Shown piece after piece: positions 8,452 through 17,413 of a stretch of 64,000 nt of DNA. Both the position numbers and the translations under genes were made by a program. The stretch comes from CAVVDT01 sp963747005. GTDB taxonomy: Bacteria > Pseudomonadota > Alphaproteobacteria > Rhizobiales > Aestuariivirgaceae. How positions within the stretch are numbered: position 1 is the first letter of the stretch; each line of letters begins with the position of its first letter. Below the pieces are notes generated by a model. The model had not been told where the DNA came from, did not search any database, and saw nothing but the letters and a program-made list of their open reading frames with translations. The DNA lies in contig CAVVDT010000015.1 of the NCBI GenBank assembly GCA_963747005.1, forward strand, positions 334,212-398,211, written 5' to 3'.

Positions 8452-8886
8452 TCAGCGGGCCAGCACGCGGACGATCAGATCGGCAGTGCCGGGGGTCATG
8501 GCAAGGCCCGCCAGATCATCGGGCGCAGCCCACATGATTGCCGAGGCGTCATCGCCCGCTATCGCCTCGCCGCCCGTCCAGCGGGCACCGAAAATGCTGA
8601 TGACGTAGTGGTTTTCCAGTTCCCCGCCCCGGGACCTGTTGATGATGTCGATGCAATCGATGAGGCCGGCGATCTCCGCCTCGATGCCGGTTTCTTCCGC
8701 CAGTTCGCGCAAGACTGCCGCGCGCAGCGTCTCGCCCAGTTCCACATGCCCACCGGGCAGGCTCCACAGGCCGACCGGCGGGTTGACGCGCTTGACCAGC
8801 AGCACCTTGCCGTCGCGCACCACCAGGGCGCTCACCCCGGCGACGGGACCGGATCGGCTTGGGGTTTTGTCGGCAGGCGAGGTCAT
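8452..8886 (-). CDS. Nudix hydrolase
   Basis: A 144-residue Nudix protein. The Nudix box starts at GGHVELGETLRAAVLRELAE and continues ETGIE, giving the Gx5Ex7REUxEExGU consensus at about residues 45-68. These enzymes hydrolyse nucleoside diphosphates linked to another moiety; the MutT/NUDT15-like size and the preceding VNPPVGLWSLPGG suggest oxidised or non-canonical nucleotides, but the substrate cannot be read from the motif. It is divergent from the SRAP gene, with 34 bases between the two start codons, so promoters must overlap or lie within the coding ends. Confidence 0.85.
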   Translation of the reverse strand: MTSPADKTPSRSGPVAGVSALVVRDGKVLLVKRVNPPVGLWSLPGGHVELGETLRAAVLRELAEETGIEAEIAGLIDCIDIINRSRGGELENHYVISIFGARWTGGEAIAGDDASAIMWAAPDDLAGLAMTPGTADLIVRVLAR

Positions 8887-8920
8887 GGCAGGATGAAGCG
8901 GTTTTTGAGGAGAGGAAGTG

Positions 8921-9607
8921 ATGTGTGGTCTCTACAGCCTGCGCAAGAGCGAGGCAGAAGTCCGCGCCACTTTCGGATATGGCGGCGAAGCGGTCCTTGG
9001 CCCCCGCGACTATGTCACACCGGCGGGACCCATGGCCATAGTACGCGTGGAACGGACGGGCCTGCGGCTGGCGTGGGTGCGCTGGGGTCTGGTGCCGTCG
9101 TGGATGAAGGAGGTGAAGGCGGCGAAACCGCTGATCAACGCGCGCGGCGAAACCGTCACCCAGAAACCCTCCTTCCGCAACGCCATGCGCCGCCGCCGCT
9201 GCCTGATCCCCGCCGACGGGTTCTACGAGTGGTCGGGCGATCAGCCGGGCAGGAAGCAGCCTTGGCATATCCACCGGCCGGATAACGCCGTCTTTGCCTT
9301 TGCCGGCATCTGGGAGGAATGGATGGGCGTCGACGGCAGCGAACTGGAAACTGCCTGCATCATAACGACGGCGGCCAATCGCTCGATCGCCGCCATCCAC
9401 GACCGCATGCCGGTGGTCATCGACCCCGAAGCCTTTGCCCTGTGGCTTGACACCGACAACGTCAAGGCCGACGAGGCAGCCGCGCTGCTGGTTCCGGCAG
9501 CGGATAAATACTTCGTCATGCAAAAGACCGTCATTGCCCGCACCTCCCCGCCGCCCGGACCGGCTGTTCCGCCGAACGTCGACGGCGGCCAGATGAAGCT
9601 CATCTGA
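8921..9607 (+). CDS. yedK: SOS response-associated peptidase (SRAP/HMCES family, YedK-like)
   Basis: The 228-residue protein has the SRAP layout. Cys2 directly follows the initiator Met (MCGLYS), followed by INARGETV, the GFYEW glutamate region and AIHDRMPVV with the catalytic histidine. In YedK and HMCES the exposed Cys2 amine/thiol forms a stable link to abasic sites in single-stranded DNA. This decides the start: ATG 8921 puts cysteine at position 2, whereas the GTG three bases upstream would bury it. A strong GAGGAGAGGAAG stretch precedes it. Confidence 0.92.
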   Translation: MCGLYSLRKSEAEVRATFGYGGEAVLGPRDYVTPAGPMAIVRVERTGLRLAWVRWGLVPSWMKEVKAAKPLINARGETVTQKPSFRNAMRRRRCLIPADGFYEWSGDQPGRKQPWHIHRPDNAVFAFAGIWEEWMGVDGSELETACIITTAANRSIAAIHDRMPVVIDPEAFALWLDTDNVKADEAAALLVPAADKYFVMQKTVIARTSPPPGPAVPPNVDGGQMKLI

Positions 9608-9643
9608 GCCAACCCGGATATGAGCAGGCCAGCGATAATCCGG

Positions 9644-10513
9644 CTATGCCGGCTTGCAGGGCATGTCCAATTGCTTCTTGAGCAGGACAATTGTCGACAG
9701 GGCACAACCGATCAGGCGCTGCGCCGGAGCCGCCAGTGCGCTGGCCGGCAGGGAATTGGCGGCGATGTCGAATGCGGCGGCGCGGCGTACAAGTTGCGGT
9801 GCCGCCGACACCAGGGGCAAGCCTTCGATGCTGGCCTTGACCTGGCTCAGGAACGCCTTGTCGTCAGTGGCGATTGCACGGTCAAGATTGGTGGCGATTT
9901 CGCGCAATTGGCGCGTCGTGTCGGTGATAAGGGCAAACCAGGCTTCGTCTTCGATCTTGCTTCGCTTCAATTCCAGAATGGTGGAATTCAGAAGTGGACT
10001 GTCGCGATAGCGTTCATCCGCAGCGCTCGCCCGCGTGAAGGCGCGCGATGCGGGCAGCAGGCCGATGATCGCATTCGTCAACTGGTGCTTGCTTACCGGC
10101 TTGGTGATGGTGGCATCGAACAGTTCCTGCCAATCGGCGGCTGCAGAAAATTCGTTCAGGAAGCCCGACATGGCGACAATCAGGGTCTTGCCGCCCAGAT
10201 CCCGGATCGTTCTGAGGTCGCGCGCCGTCGACATCCCGTCCATGACCGGCATGTCGATATCGAGGATCACCATGTCATAGGCGGTCTGGTGGGCGGCATT
10301 CAGGGCTTCCTCGCCATTCGCCACCGTGTGCACGTCGAAGCCCATGCGCCTGATCAGCGCCGAAGTGAGAACGCGGGCGGCAACACAGTCATCGGCCAGG
10401 AGAATGCGAAGCTTGGGCTGGCCGGATTGCACCGGCCCGCTATCGGCAGGATCTTCCTGTTCGTCAGGCCCGTCGACCCAGGGCGCACTCATTCGGCAAT
10501 CCGCCGTTTGCAT
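9644..10513 (-). CDS. Response regulator with receiver domain and Hpt-like C-terminal region
   Basis: About 289 residues. Residues 36-155 form a CheY-like receiver: acidic pair D41-D42, phosphoacceptor D85 in MVILDIDMPVMDG, serine 117 in VAMSG and K138 in ITKPVSK. The N-terminal 35 residues are acidic and probably flexible. The C-terminal region (about 175-289) is a helical bundle that resembles a histidine phosphotransfer domain, but the position of the HSLKG-type histidine reads VKASIEG, with no histidine. No DNA-binding domain is present, so output is probably protein-protein. The start could be ATG 10513 or GTG 10519. No kinase is nearby. Confidence 0.82.
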   Translation of the reverse strand: MQTADCRMSAPWVDGPDEQEDPADSGPVQSGQPKLRILLADDCVAARVLTSALIRRMGFDVHTVANGEEALNAAHQTAYDMVILDIDMPVMDGMSTARDLRTIRDLGGKTLIVAMSGFLNEFSAAADWQELFDATITKPVSKHQLTNAIIGLLPASRAFTRASAADERYRDSPLLNSTILELKRSKIEDEAWFALITDTTRQLREIATNLDRAIATDDKAFLSQVKASIEGLPLVSAAPQLVRRAAAFDIAANSLPASALAAPAQRLIGCALSTIVLLKKQLDMPCKPA

Positions 10514-10607
10514 GATCACTCATCAAAAGCCTGACAAGCCTACGCGGAGAGGGTAACCAAATTGCCAACAACCTGCCCGCACCGTTAGCGTGAAATCTGA
10601 GCAGACC

Positions 10608-11042
10608 CTAGCCTGCGGGCTCGATCAGCTTGCGCGCCATGCATAGACGCGGCTCCACCTCATAGCCGAGGCTCTCGTAAAAGCCCCGCACCGCGTCGTT
10701 TTCCGCCCTCACCAGCAGGTTGAGCTTCCAGATGCCATGGGCCTTCAGCCAGTCTTCCGCCGCGGCCATTACCTGACGCCCGAACCCCTGGCCCTGCGTG
10801 GCGGGATCGACGCTGACATAATAGACGATGCCGCGATGGCCGTCGTGGCCGACCATCACCGAGGCTACCAGCCGTTCATCGAGCCGAGCTACCAGCACCT
10901 CGGAGCCGGGCTTGCCGCGGGCCAGGGCGATGTCCTTTGCCGGATCGTTCCACGGCCTGACGAGGCCACAGGCCGACCACAGTGCGATGGTCTCGTCGAC
11001 ATCGCCATCGACGATGGGGCGGAAGGCAAGCGCGGCCGTCAT
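10608..11042 (-). CDS. GNAT family N-acetyltransferase (YpeA-like)
   Basis: A 144-residue single-domain GNAT protein. The acetyl-CoA pyrophosphate-binding motif A is VDPATQGQGFGRQVM at about residues 76-90, and the C-terminal NDAVRGFYESLGYE block is typical. The arrangement resembles the YpeA family, whose substrate is not well defined. It overlaps the FAD oxidase stop by four bases and is the last gene of the tsaC-oxidase-acetyltransferase run. Confidence 0.83.
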   Translation of the reverse strand: MTAALAFRPIVDGDVDETIALWSACGLVRPWNDPAKDIALARGKPGSEVLVARLDERLVASVMVGHDGHRGIVYYVSVDPATQGQGFGRQVMAAAEDWLKAHGIWKLNLLVRAENDAVRGFYESLGYEVEPRLCMARKLIEPAG

Positions 11043-12463
11043 TTTTCCTCCGGCGGCAACAGCTTGCCGGGATTGAGGATGCCATTGGGATCGAACAGGC
11101 GCTTCAGGCCATGCATCAGTTCAAGCTCCAGCGGCGATTTCACCATCGGCATGAGGTCGCGCTTCATTACCCCGATGCCGTGTTCGGCGCTGATCGAGCC
11201 GTCGAGGTCGTGGACGATGGCATGCACCGCTTCGTTCACCTCGTCCCAGCGGGCAAGGAACGCTTCCCTGTCGCCATCGACGGGCTGGGCCAGGTTGAAA
11301 TGCACGTTGCCGTCGCCGACATGGCCGAAGGCGACCACCCGCGAGCCGGGGATCATGGCGGTGACCGCCGCCGATGCCCGCTCGATGAACTCCGCCACAT
11401 GCGACACCGGCACCGACACATCCTGCTTGATCGAGCCGCCCTCGCGCCGCTGCACTTCCGAAAGCGTCTCGCGCAGGCGCCAGAAATCGCCGGCCTGCAC
11501 GCTGTTGGCGGCAATCGCCGCATCCTCGACCAGCCCTTCTTCCATCGCCTGCGCCAGGATCTTCTCCATGTCGCTGCCGGGACCCGAAATCTCCAGCAAC
11601 ACATACCAGGGATAGACGCCGGTGAGCGGATCGCGGGTGCCGGCGTGGCGCATGGTGAATTCAACGCCGATGCGCGGCACCAGTTCGATGGCCGTCACCC
11701 GATCGCCGCTCATCTGGCGCGCCAGGGACAAGAGCGCCAGCGCATCGCCGGCGCGGGCCAGGCCGATCCAGGCGGTAGCGGTCTCGCGCGGGGTTGGAAA
11801 CAGTTTCATCACCGCCGCGGTGATGATCCCCAGCGTTCCCTCCGAGCCGATGAACAGGTCTCTCAGGTCATAGCCGGAATTGTCCTTGCGCAGCCGCCTC
11901 AAGCCCGACCACAGCCGCCCGTCGGCCATCACCACTTCGAGGCCGAGGCACAATTCGCGGGCATTCCCATAGGCGATCACCCCGACGCCGCCGGCATTGG
12001 TGGCAAGATTGCCGCCAATGCGGCAGCTCCCTTCCGAGGCGAGGCTCAGGGGAAAAAGCCTGTCCACCTCGCTCGCTGCGTCCTGCACGCCTTTCAGCGT
12101 GACGCCGGCTTCGACCGTTATCGTGTTGTCAACGGGATCGACCATGCGGACACGGTTGAGACGGTCGAGGCAGAGCACGATCTCGTCGCCGCGCATCGAG
12201 GGGATCTGCCCGCCCACCAGCCCGGTATTGCCGGTCTGCGGCACGATGCCGGTGAGCGTCTCGTTGGCGAGCGCCATGATCTTTTGAACCTCATCGACGG
12301 TGCCCGGCCTGAGGATGGCGGCGGCGCGGCCGCGGTACAAATCGCGCGGCTCGCTGAGATAGGCCGCCATGTCGGCTTCATCGATGATGGCATGGGTCGC
12401 GCCCACCAGCGCGGCAAAGCGGGCGATGAGGTCGGGGGAGGGGGCTTTGAGCGCGGCGTTCAT
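11039..12463 (-). CDS. FAD-linked oxidase (GlcD/D-2-hydroxyacid dehydrogenase family)
   Basis: A 474-residue flavoprotein of the vanillyl-alcohol oxidase fold. An N-terminal FAD_binding_4 domain (about 40-230) includes PQTGNTGLVGGQIP and NLATNAGGVGVIAYGNAREL, and the C-terminal FAD-oxidase domain contains HVGDGNVHFN and EHGIGVMKRDLM. Relatives oxidise D-lactate, glycolate or D-2-hydroxyglutarate and pass electrons to quinone, cytochrome or ETF. Without GlcE/GlcF neighbours, a D-2-hydroxyglutarate or D-lactate dehydrogenase is more likely than glycolate oxidase, but the substrate is open. Four-base ATGA overlaps link it to tsaC upstream and the GNAT gene downstream. Confidence 0.85.
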   Translation of the reverse strand: MNAALKAPSPDLIARFAALVGATHAIIDEADMAAYLSEPRDLYRGRAAAILRPGTVDEVQKIMALANETLTGIVPQTGNTGLVGGQIPSMRGDEIVLCLDRLNRVRMVDPVDNTITVEAGVTLKGVQDAASEVDRLFPLSLASEGSCRIGGNLATNAGGVGVIAYGNARELCLGLEVVMADGRLWSGLRRLRKDNSGYDLRDLFIGSEGTLGIITAAVMKLFPTPRETATAWIGLARAGDALALLSLARQMSGDRVTAIELVPRIGVEFTMRHAGTRDPLTGVYPWYVLLEISGPGSDMEKILAQAMEEGLVEDAAIAANSVQAGDFWRLRETLSEVQRREGGSIKQDVSVPVSHVAEFIERASAAVTAMIPGSRVVAFGHVGDGNVHFNLAQPVDGDREAFLARWDEVNEAVHAIVHDLDGSISAEHGIGVMKRDLMPMVKSPLELELMHGLKRLFDPNGILNPGKLLPPEEK

Positions 12464-13431
12464 GGATTACCTGTAGCATGGGGGCGCGGCGCGGCGGCGC
12501 GGCGCAGACGGTCGTTGATGGCTTCGCCCAGACCCTCATCGGGTATCGGCATCACGGCAATGGCGGCGGGCGCGAGGGCATCGAGCCGGTGCAGGGCGGC
12601 GAAGAGATTGGCCGCCGCCTCGCCGGTATCGCCCGTGGGCGACAGGTTTTCCATTGGTCCCGCGTGGTCGGGGACGCTGGCGCCGAAGGCCAGCAGCGCC
12701 TCACCGCGGGCAATCGTTGTCGCCTCAAGCCGTAACGGGGCGCGCGGCGCATAATGGCTTGCAAGCTGGCCGGGCGAAAGGAGCGCGCCGGGCGTGGCAT
12801 CGGCCAGCCGCAACTTCATCCCCAATGCTTCTTCGATGCGGGGACGCGCCAGTCCGCCGGGCCTGAGGATGAGTGGTTCGGCCCCCAGGCACGAGACCAC
12901 CGTCGATTCGACCCCCACCGTCGATGGACCGCCGTCGAGCACCGCATCGATGCGCCCGCCGAGACTGGCGAGCACATGCTCCGGAGTTGTCGGACTGATG
13001 GCGCCGGAGCGGTTGGCACTGGGCGCGACGAGAGGTACCCCCGCGGCCTTGATCAACGCCAGCGCCAGCGGATGGGCCGGCACCCTGAGCGCGATGGAGG
13101 AAAGCCCGGCGCTCGCCAGATAGCTCACCGGGCATTCCACCTTGCGTTCGAGCACCAGCGTCAGCGGTCCGGGCCAGAAGAACTCGGCAAGACGGTTTGC
13201 CACAGGCGGAAAATCGGCCAGCGCCCGCGCCGCCGCGGTGCTTTCCACATGGGTGATGAGCGGGTTGAACTGAGGCCGCCCCTTGGCAGCAAACACCGCG
13301 GCCACGGCCCTGTCGTCGAGCGCATTGGCGCCGAGGCCGTAGACAGTCTCGGTCGCAAACGCCACCAGCCCGCCGCGCCTGATGATGGCGGCGGCGACGG
13401 CGACATCGCGTGTAACCAAAGTATCGGGCAA
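12460..13431 (-). CDS. tsaC: L-threonylcarbamoyladenylate synthase (Sua5 type)
   Basis: The 323-residue protein has the YrdC/TsaC domain (ATETVYGLGANA near residues 26-37, KGRPQFNPLITHV near 50-62, APSANRSG near 136) followed by a linker and the C-terminal Sua5 domain (SPGQLASHYAPRAPL). It makes threonylcarbamoyl-AMP for the universal t6A37 modification of ANN-decoding tRNAs. The frame has no ATG at its N-terminus: the best start is TTG 13431, and an in-frame TGA lies seven codons further upstream, so a non-ATG start seems required. It is the first gene of its run and divergent from the acyl-CoA dehydrogenase gene. Confidence 0.92.
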   Translation of the reverse strand: MPDTLVTRDVAVAAAIIRRGGLVAFATETVYGLGANALDDRAVAAVFAAKGRPQFNPLITHVESTAAARALADFPPVANRLAEFFWPGPLTLVLERKVECPVSYLASAGLSSIALRVPAHPLALALIKAAGVPLVAPSANRSGAISPTTPEHVLASLGGRIDAVLDGGPSTVGVESTVVSCLGAEPLILRPGGLARPRIEEALGMKLRLADATPGALLSPGQLASHYAPRAPLRLEATTIARGEALLAFGASVPDHAGPMENLSPTGDTGEAAANLFAALHRLDALAPAAIAVMPIPDEGLGEAINDRLRRAAAPRPHATGNP

Positions 13432-13553
13432 ACCGGCCCCCAGCGTGATTGACCTTCATGGCCCGCAGGCTAGAGTGCCCGGAACCGTTGAAACGATTGG
13501 CTGTGGCGGCTTACGGGCGCTCATGTCAACCGTCAAGGCAAAGGTGATCGCCA

Positions 13554-15326
13554 ATGTTCGCTCCCCAGATCGACGACCTCAGGGCTACGCTGGAAGACGT
13601 GGCGGGCCTTTCCGGCCTGATCGAGGCGGGGCTGTTCCCCGATCTCAGCGCCGATCTGGTCGATGCCGTGCTCACCGAGGCCGGGCGCTTTGCCGCCGAG
13701 GTGCTGGCGCCTCTCAACCGCGAGGGCGACAAGCACGGCTGCCATCTCGATACCACGACCCATGCCGTCGCCACCGCCCCCGGCTGGCGCGAAGCCTACC
13801 GGCAATGGTGCGAGGCGGGCTGGGCGGCGCTGCCGTGCCCGCCCGAACACGGCGGCCAGGGTCTGCCCATCCTCATGGGGCTGGCGGTGCAGGAACTTTG
13901 GAACACTGCCGCTTCCGCCTACGGCATCGGCACGCTGCTCACGCAAGGGGCGACCGAGGCCATTGAGGCCCATGGCAGCGAGGACTTGCGCACCACCTGG
14001 CTGCCCAACATGGTGTCGGGCCGCTGGACCGGCACGATGAACCTCACCGAACCGCAGGCGGGATCGGATCTCTCGGCCATCAAGACCAAGGCCGAGCCGG
14101 CAGGCGATGGCACCTACCGCATCACCGGCACCAAGATCTTCATCACCTATGGCGAGCACGATCTCACCGACAACATCGTGCATCTGGTGCTGGCGCGGCT
14201 CGCCGGGGCGCCTGAGGGCACGCGCGGCATGTCGCTCTTTTTGGTACCGAAATTCCTGCTCGATGCAGCGGGTGAGCCGTCCAAGCGCAACGATGTGAAG
14301 TGCATCGGCCTTGAAGAAAAGCTCGGCATTCACGGCTCGCCCACCTGCACCCTGCGCTTCGGCGACGAGGGCGGCGCGGTGGGCTGGCTGGTGGGCGAGG
14401 AAAACCGCGGCCTCAATTGCATGTTCACCATGATGAACAACGCCCGCCTGCATGTGGGCATGCAGGGCGTGGCGGTTGCCGAACGGGCAACGCAGCAGGC
14501 TGCCGCCTTTGCCCGCGAGCGCCGCCAGGGCAGGGAGGCCGGCGAGGTGGTGACCATCGTCCGCCACCCGGACGTGCAGCGCATGCTGGCCGACATGGAG
14601 GTGAAGACCCAGAGTGCCCGCGCCATCTGCTTTGCCACCGCACGGGCGCTCGATCTGTCGCGCCATGCAGCAAGCGAGGAAGAGCGCGCCGCCAATGCCG
14701 GGCTGGCCGCCTTGTTGACGCCCGTCTCCAAGGCCTATGGCACCGATACCGGCTCCGAGGTCGCCTCGCTCGGGGTGCAGGTGCATGGCGGCATGGGCTA
14801 TATCGAGGAAACCGGCGCTGCCCAGCATCTGCGCGATGCCCGCATCTGCCAGATCTACGAAGGCACCAACGGCATCCAGGCCATCGATCTGGTGACCCGC
14901 AAGCTGCCGATGGAGGGCGGAAAGACCTTCGCCCGCTGGTCGGCGGGAGTGAAGGAGACGCTGGCGGATCTCAAGGGCCACGCGGAAACCGCCGCCGTCG
15001 CTGACGAACTTGCGCGGGCGCTGGCGACGCTGGAAGAAACGACCACACAGATGGCCGCATGGCTCGCCGCAGGCGATACCCGCGCGCTCGCCGGGGCCAC
15101 GCCCTATTTGCGCCTTTTCGCGCTGGTGGCGGGCGCCCACGGGCTGGGCCGCGGCGCGCTGGCCGCCCTTGCCCGCAACGACGCCGAAGAAAGTGACCGG
15201 CGCCTTTGGCGCGCGCGCTACTTCGCAGCAGGTCACCTGCCGCTGGCCGACGGCTATGCCCGCGTCGTCAGCGGCGGCGGCGACGTGCTGGCCGACGGCG
15301 TCGGGCTCCTGATCGGCAACGGATGA
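13554..15326 (+). CDS. Acyl-CoA dehydrogenase, long form (DmdC-like)
   Basis: A 590-residue acyl-CoA dehydrogenase. It has the usual N-terminal, middle (MNLTEPQAGSDLSAIKTKAE) and C-terminal domains, with the catalytic glutamate in ICQIYEGTNGIQAIDL, plus a C-terminal extension of about 120 residues. This length and order match the group that includes DmdC, which oxidises 3-methylmercaptopropionyl-CoA, and many fatty acyl-CoA dehydrogenases annotated only by similarity. FAD passes electrons to ETF. A DMSP role is inference from family, and no other dmd gene is adjacent. It heads a six-gene plus-strand run with very short spacers. Confidence 0.83.
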   Translation: MFAPQIDDLRATLEDVAGLSGLIEAGLFPDLSADLVDAVLTEAGRFAAEVLAPLNREGDKHGCHLDTTTHAVATAPGWREAYRQWCEAGWAALPCPPEHGGQGLPILMGLAVQELWNTAASAYGIGTLLTQGATEAIEAHGSEDLRTTWLPNMVSGRWTGTMNLTEPQAGSDLSAIKTKAEPAGDGTYRITGTKIFITYGEHDLTDNIVHLVLARLAGAPEGTRGMSLFLVPKFLLDAAGEPSKRNDVKCIGLEEKLGIHGSPTCTLRFGDEGGAVGWLVGEENRGLNCMFTMMNNARLHVGMQGVAVAERATQQAAAFARERRQGREAGEVVTIVRHPDVQRMLADMEVKTQSARAICFATARALDLSRHAASEEERAANAGLAALLTPVSKAYGTDTGSEVASLGVQVHGGMGYIEETGAAQHLRDARICQIYEGTNGIQAIDLVTRKLPMEGGKTFARWSAGVKETLADLKGHAETAAVADELARALATLEETTTQMAAWLAAGDTRALAGATPYLRLFALVAGAHGLGRGALAALARNDAEESDRRLWRARYFAAGHLPLADGYARVVSGGGDVLADGVGLLIGNG

Positions 15327-15339
15327 ACGGAGAGCCGGC

Positions 15340-16197
15340 ATGATGAGCCTCAAGGGCAAGACCCTGTTCATCACCGGTGCCAGCCGCGGCATCGGCCTCG
15401 CCATCGCCCTCAGAGCGGCAAGGGACGGCGCCAATATCGCCATTGCCGCCAAGACCGATCAGCCGCACCCGAAACTGGAAGGCACTATTCACACGGCCGC
15501 CGCCGCGATCGATGAGGCCGGCGGTCGCGCCCTGCCGCTGATCGTCGATGTGCGCGACGAGGCGAGCGTGGAGGCTGGCGTTGCCGCGACTGTCAAGGCT
15601 TTCGGCGGTATCGACATCTGCATCAACAATGCCTCCGCCATCCAGTTGACCGGCACGCTGGAAACCGAAATCCGCCGCTACGACCTGATGCATGGCGTGA
15701 ACGGACGCGGCACCTTCGTCACCTCGCGGGCCTGCCTGCCCTATCTCGTGAAGGCCGAAAACCCGCATATCCTGATGCTGTCGCCACCGCTCGATTTCTC
15801 CCCGCGCTGGTTCGGCCCCCATGTCGCCTACACCACGGCGAAATACCAGATGAGCCTCGTCGCCCTGGGCCTCGCCGAAGAATTCAAGGGGCGGGTGGCG
15901 GTGAATGCCCTGTGGCCGCGCACCACCATCGCCACCGCTGCCGTCCGCAATCTCCTGGGGGGCGATGAGATGATGGCCTGTTCGCGTTCGCCCGAGATCG
16001 TCGCCGACGCCGCCCACGCCATCCTGACCAAGGGGGTGGACTTTTCCGGCAACTTCCTTATCGACGATACGTTCCTTGCCTCCACGGGCGTCAGCGACTT
16101 CAGCCGCTATCGCATGGATGCCTCACGCGATCTCGCCCCCGACTTCTTCCTGCCGGAGAGTGTGCCGGCCCCCGAAAGCCTGAAAGGTCTGAAATGA
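15340..16197 (+). CDS. Short-chain dehydrogenase/reductase, HSDL2-like
   Basis: A 285-residue SDR. The NAD(P) loop is TGASRGIG near residues 12-19, and the substrate region has INNASAIQLTGTL and HVAYTTAKYQMS with the YxxxK-type active site. The sequence, including IAAKTDQPHPKLEGTI and AVNALWPRTTIATAAV, follows the hydroxysteroid dehydrogenase-like 2 group, which in animals has an added SCP2 domain absent here. The substrate is probably a fatty or branched acyl derivative. It begins 13 bases after the acyl-CoA dehydrogenase, consistent with a shared lipid-oxidation role, and overlaps the next gene by four bases. Confidence 0.83.
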   Translation: MMSLKGKTLFITGASRGIGLAIALRAARDGANIAIAAKTDQPHPKLEGTIHTAAAAIDEAGGRALPLIVDVRDEASVEAGVAATVKAFGGIDICINNASAIQLTGTLETEIRRYDLMHGVNGRGTFVTSRACLPYLVKAENPHILMLSPPLDFSPRWFGPHVAYTTAKYQMSLVALGLAEEFKGRVAVNALWPRTTIATAAVRNLLGGDEMMACSRSPEIVADAAHAILTKGVDFSGNFLIDDTFLASTGVSDFSRYRMDASRDLAPDFFLPESVPAPESLKGLK

Positions 16198-17165
16198 CCA
16201 CGCTGCTCATCACCCATCCCGACTGTCTCGACCATGCCCCGCCGCAGGGCCATCCCGAACGCCCGGACCGGTTGCGCGCCGTCAACGCGGTGCTCGCTCA
16301 TGACGTCTTTTCGCCGCTCAAGCGCGAGGAGGCGCCGCTGGCCGGGCGCGAGGCCCTGCTGCGCGCCCATGCCGAGACCTATGTGAACATGATCGAGGAA
16401 AGGGGTGTCGAGGCCGAACAGGGCATGGTGCCGCTCGATCCCGATACCTGGATGGGTCCGGGGAGCCTGTCGGCCGGTTTGCACGCCGCGGGTGCGGCGA
16501 TCCGCGCCGTTGATGCCGTGGTCTCGGGCGAGGTGGCGAACGCCTTTTGCGCCATCCGCCCGCCCGGCCACCACGCCGAGAAAAGCCATGCCATGGGCTT
16601 TTGCCTGTTCAATTCCATCGCCGTTGCCGCCCGCCATGGCATGGCCCGCCACGGCATCGAGCGGGTGGCCATCGTCGACTTCGACGTGCATCACGGCAAT
16701 GGCACCCAGGACATCTTCTGGTCGGACAAGAGCGTGCTCTATGCCTCCACCCACCAGATGCCATGGTACCCCGGCACCGGCGCGCTATCGGAAACCGGTG
16801 TCGGCAACATCTTCAATGCACCCCTGCATGCGGGCGATGGCGGCGAAGCCTTCCGACAGGCGATGAGCAGCCGTATCCTGCCGGCGCTGGAGACCTTCCG
16901 CCCCGATCTGCTGATGGTCTCGGCCGGCTTCGATGCCCACCGGGATGATCCGCTCGGCGAAATCGAACTGGTCGAGGCCGACTTTGCCTGGGTGACGCTC
17001 GAACTGATGGACGTGGCAAGCCGCCATTGCGGCGGTCGGCTGGTGTCGCTCATGGAGGGCGGCTATGACCTGAAAAGCCTTGCCCGGTCGGTGGCCGTGC
17101 ATGTCCAGGCCCTCATGCGCGGCACCGGCGAAGGTGACAAGCTGCAACCCGAGGAGGCGACATGA
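16194..17165 (+). CDS. Histone deacetylase family protein
   Basis: A 323-residue arginase/deacetylase-fold enzyme. It shows the HDAC blocks RPPGHHAEKSHAMGFC (tandem active-site histidines), VDFDVHHGNGTQDIFW and SAGFDAHRDDPLGE, whose Asp-His-Asp set binds zinc. Bacterial members deacetylate acetoin-related proteins, acetylpolyamines or other small amides; the true substrate is unknown here. Its place in a run between an SDR and xseB is a common alphaproteobacterial arrangement and does not point to a pathway. Four-base overlaps on both sides indicate translational coupling. Confidence 0.88.
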   Translation: MTTLLITHPDCLDHAPPQGHPERPDRLRAVNAVLAHDVFSPLKREEAPLAGREALLRAHAETYVNMIEERGVEAEQGMVPLDPDTWMGPGSLSAGLHAAGAAIRAVDAVVSGEVANAFCAIRPPGHHAEKSHAMGFCLFNSIAVAARHGMARHGIERVAIVDFDVHHGNGTQDIFWSDKSVLYASTHQMPWYPGTGALSETGVGNIFNAPLHAGDGGEAFRQAMSSRILPALETFRPDLLMVSAGFDAHRDDPLGEIELVEADFAWVTLELMDVASRHCGGRLVSLMEGGYDLKSLARSVAVHVQALMRGTGEGDKLQPEEAT

Positions 17166-17413
17166 CCGCTGAAGCCCACGCCGACATTGCGAAAATGTCG
17201 TTCGAGCAGGCGCTCGCCGAACTGGAAGGCATCGTCGACCGGCTCGAGGCCGGCAAGGTCGATCTGGCCGATTCCATCGCCATCTACGAGCGCGGCGAGA
17301 AGCTCAAGGGTCATTGTGAGAAACGGCTGCGCGACGCCGAGGCCCGCATCGAAAAGATCACCCTGAAGGCGGACGGCTCGGCGGGAGGCACCGAGCCGCT
17401 GGATGTCGGTTGA
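17162..17413 (+). CDS. xseB: Exodeoxyribonuclease VII small subunit
   Basis: An 83-residue helical protein of the XseB family. The conserved core is SFEQALAELEGIVDRLEAGK followed by DLADSIAIYERGEKLKGHCE, a two-helix hairpin that binds the elongated large subunit XseA. The complex degrades single-stranded DNA from both ends. Size is typical (75-85). Its ATG overlaps the HDAC-like stop, and its TGA stop is shared with the TTG start of tlyA. Confidence 0.93.
   Translation: MTAEAHADIAKMSFEQALAELEGIVDRLEAGKVDLADSIAIYERGEKLKGHCEKRLRDAEARIEKITLKADGSAGGTEPLDVG

Noticed and set aside
10982..12754. 590-codon frame opposite the FAD oxidase and tsaC
   Set aside because: Spans two well-supported genes in antisense and has no recognisable domain.
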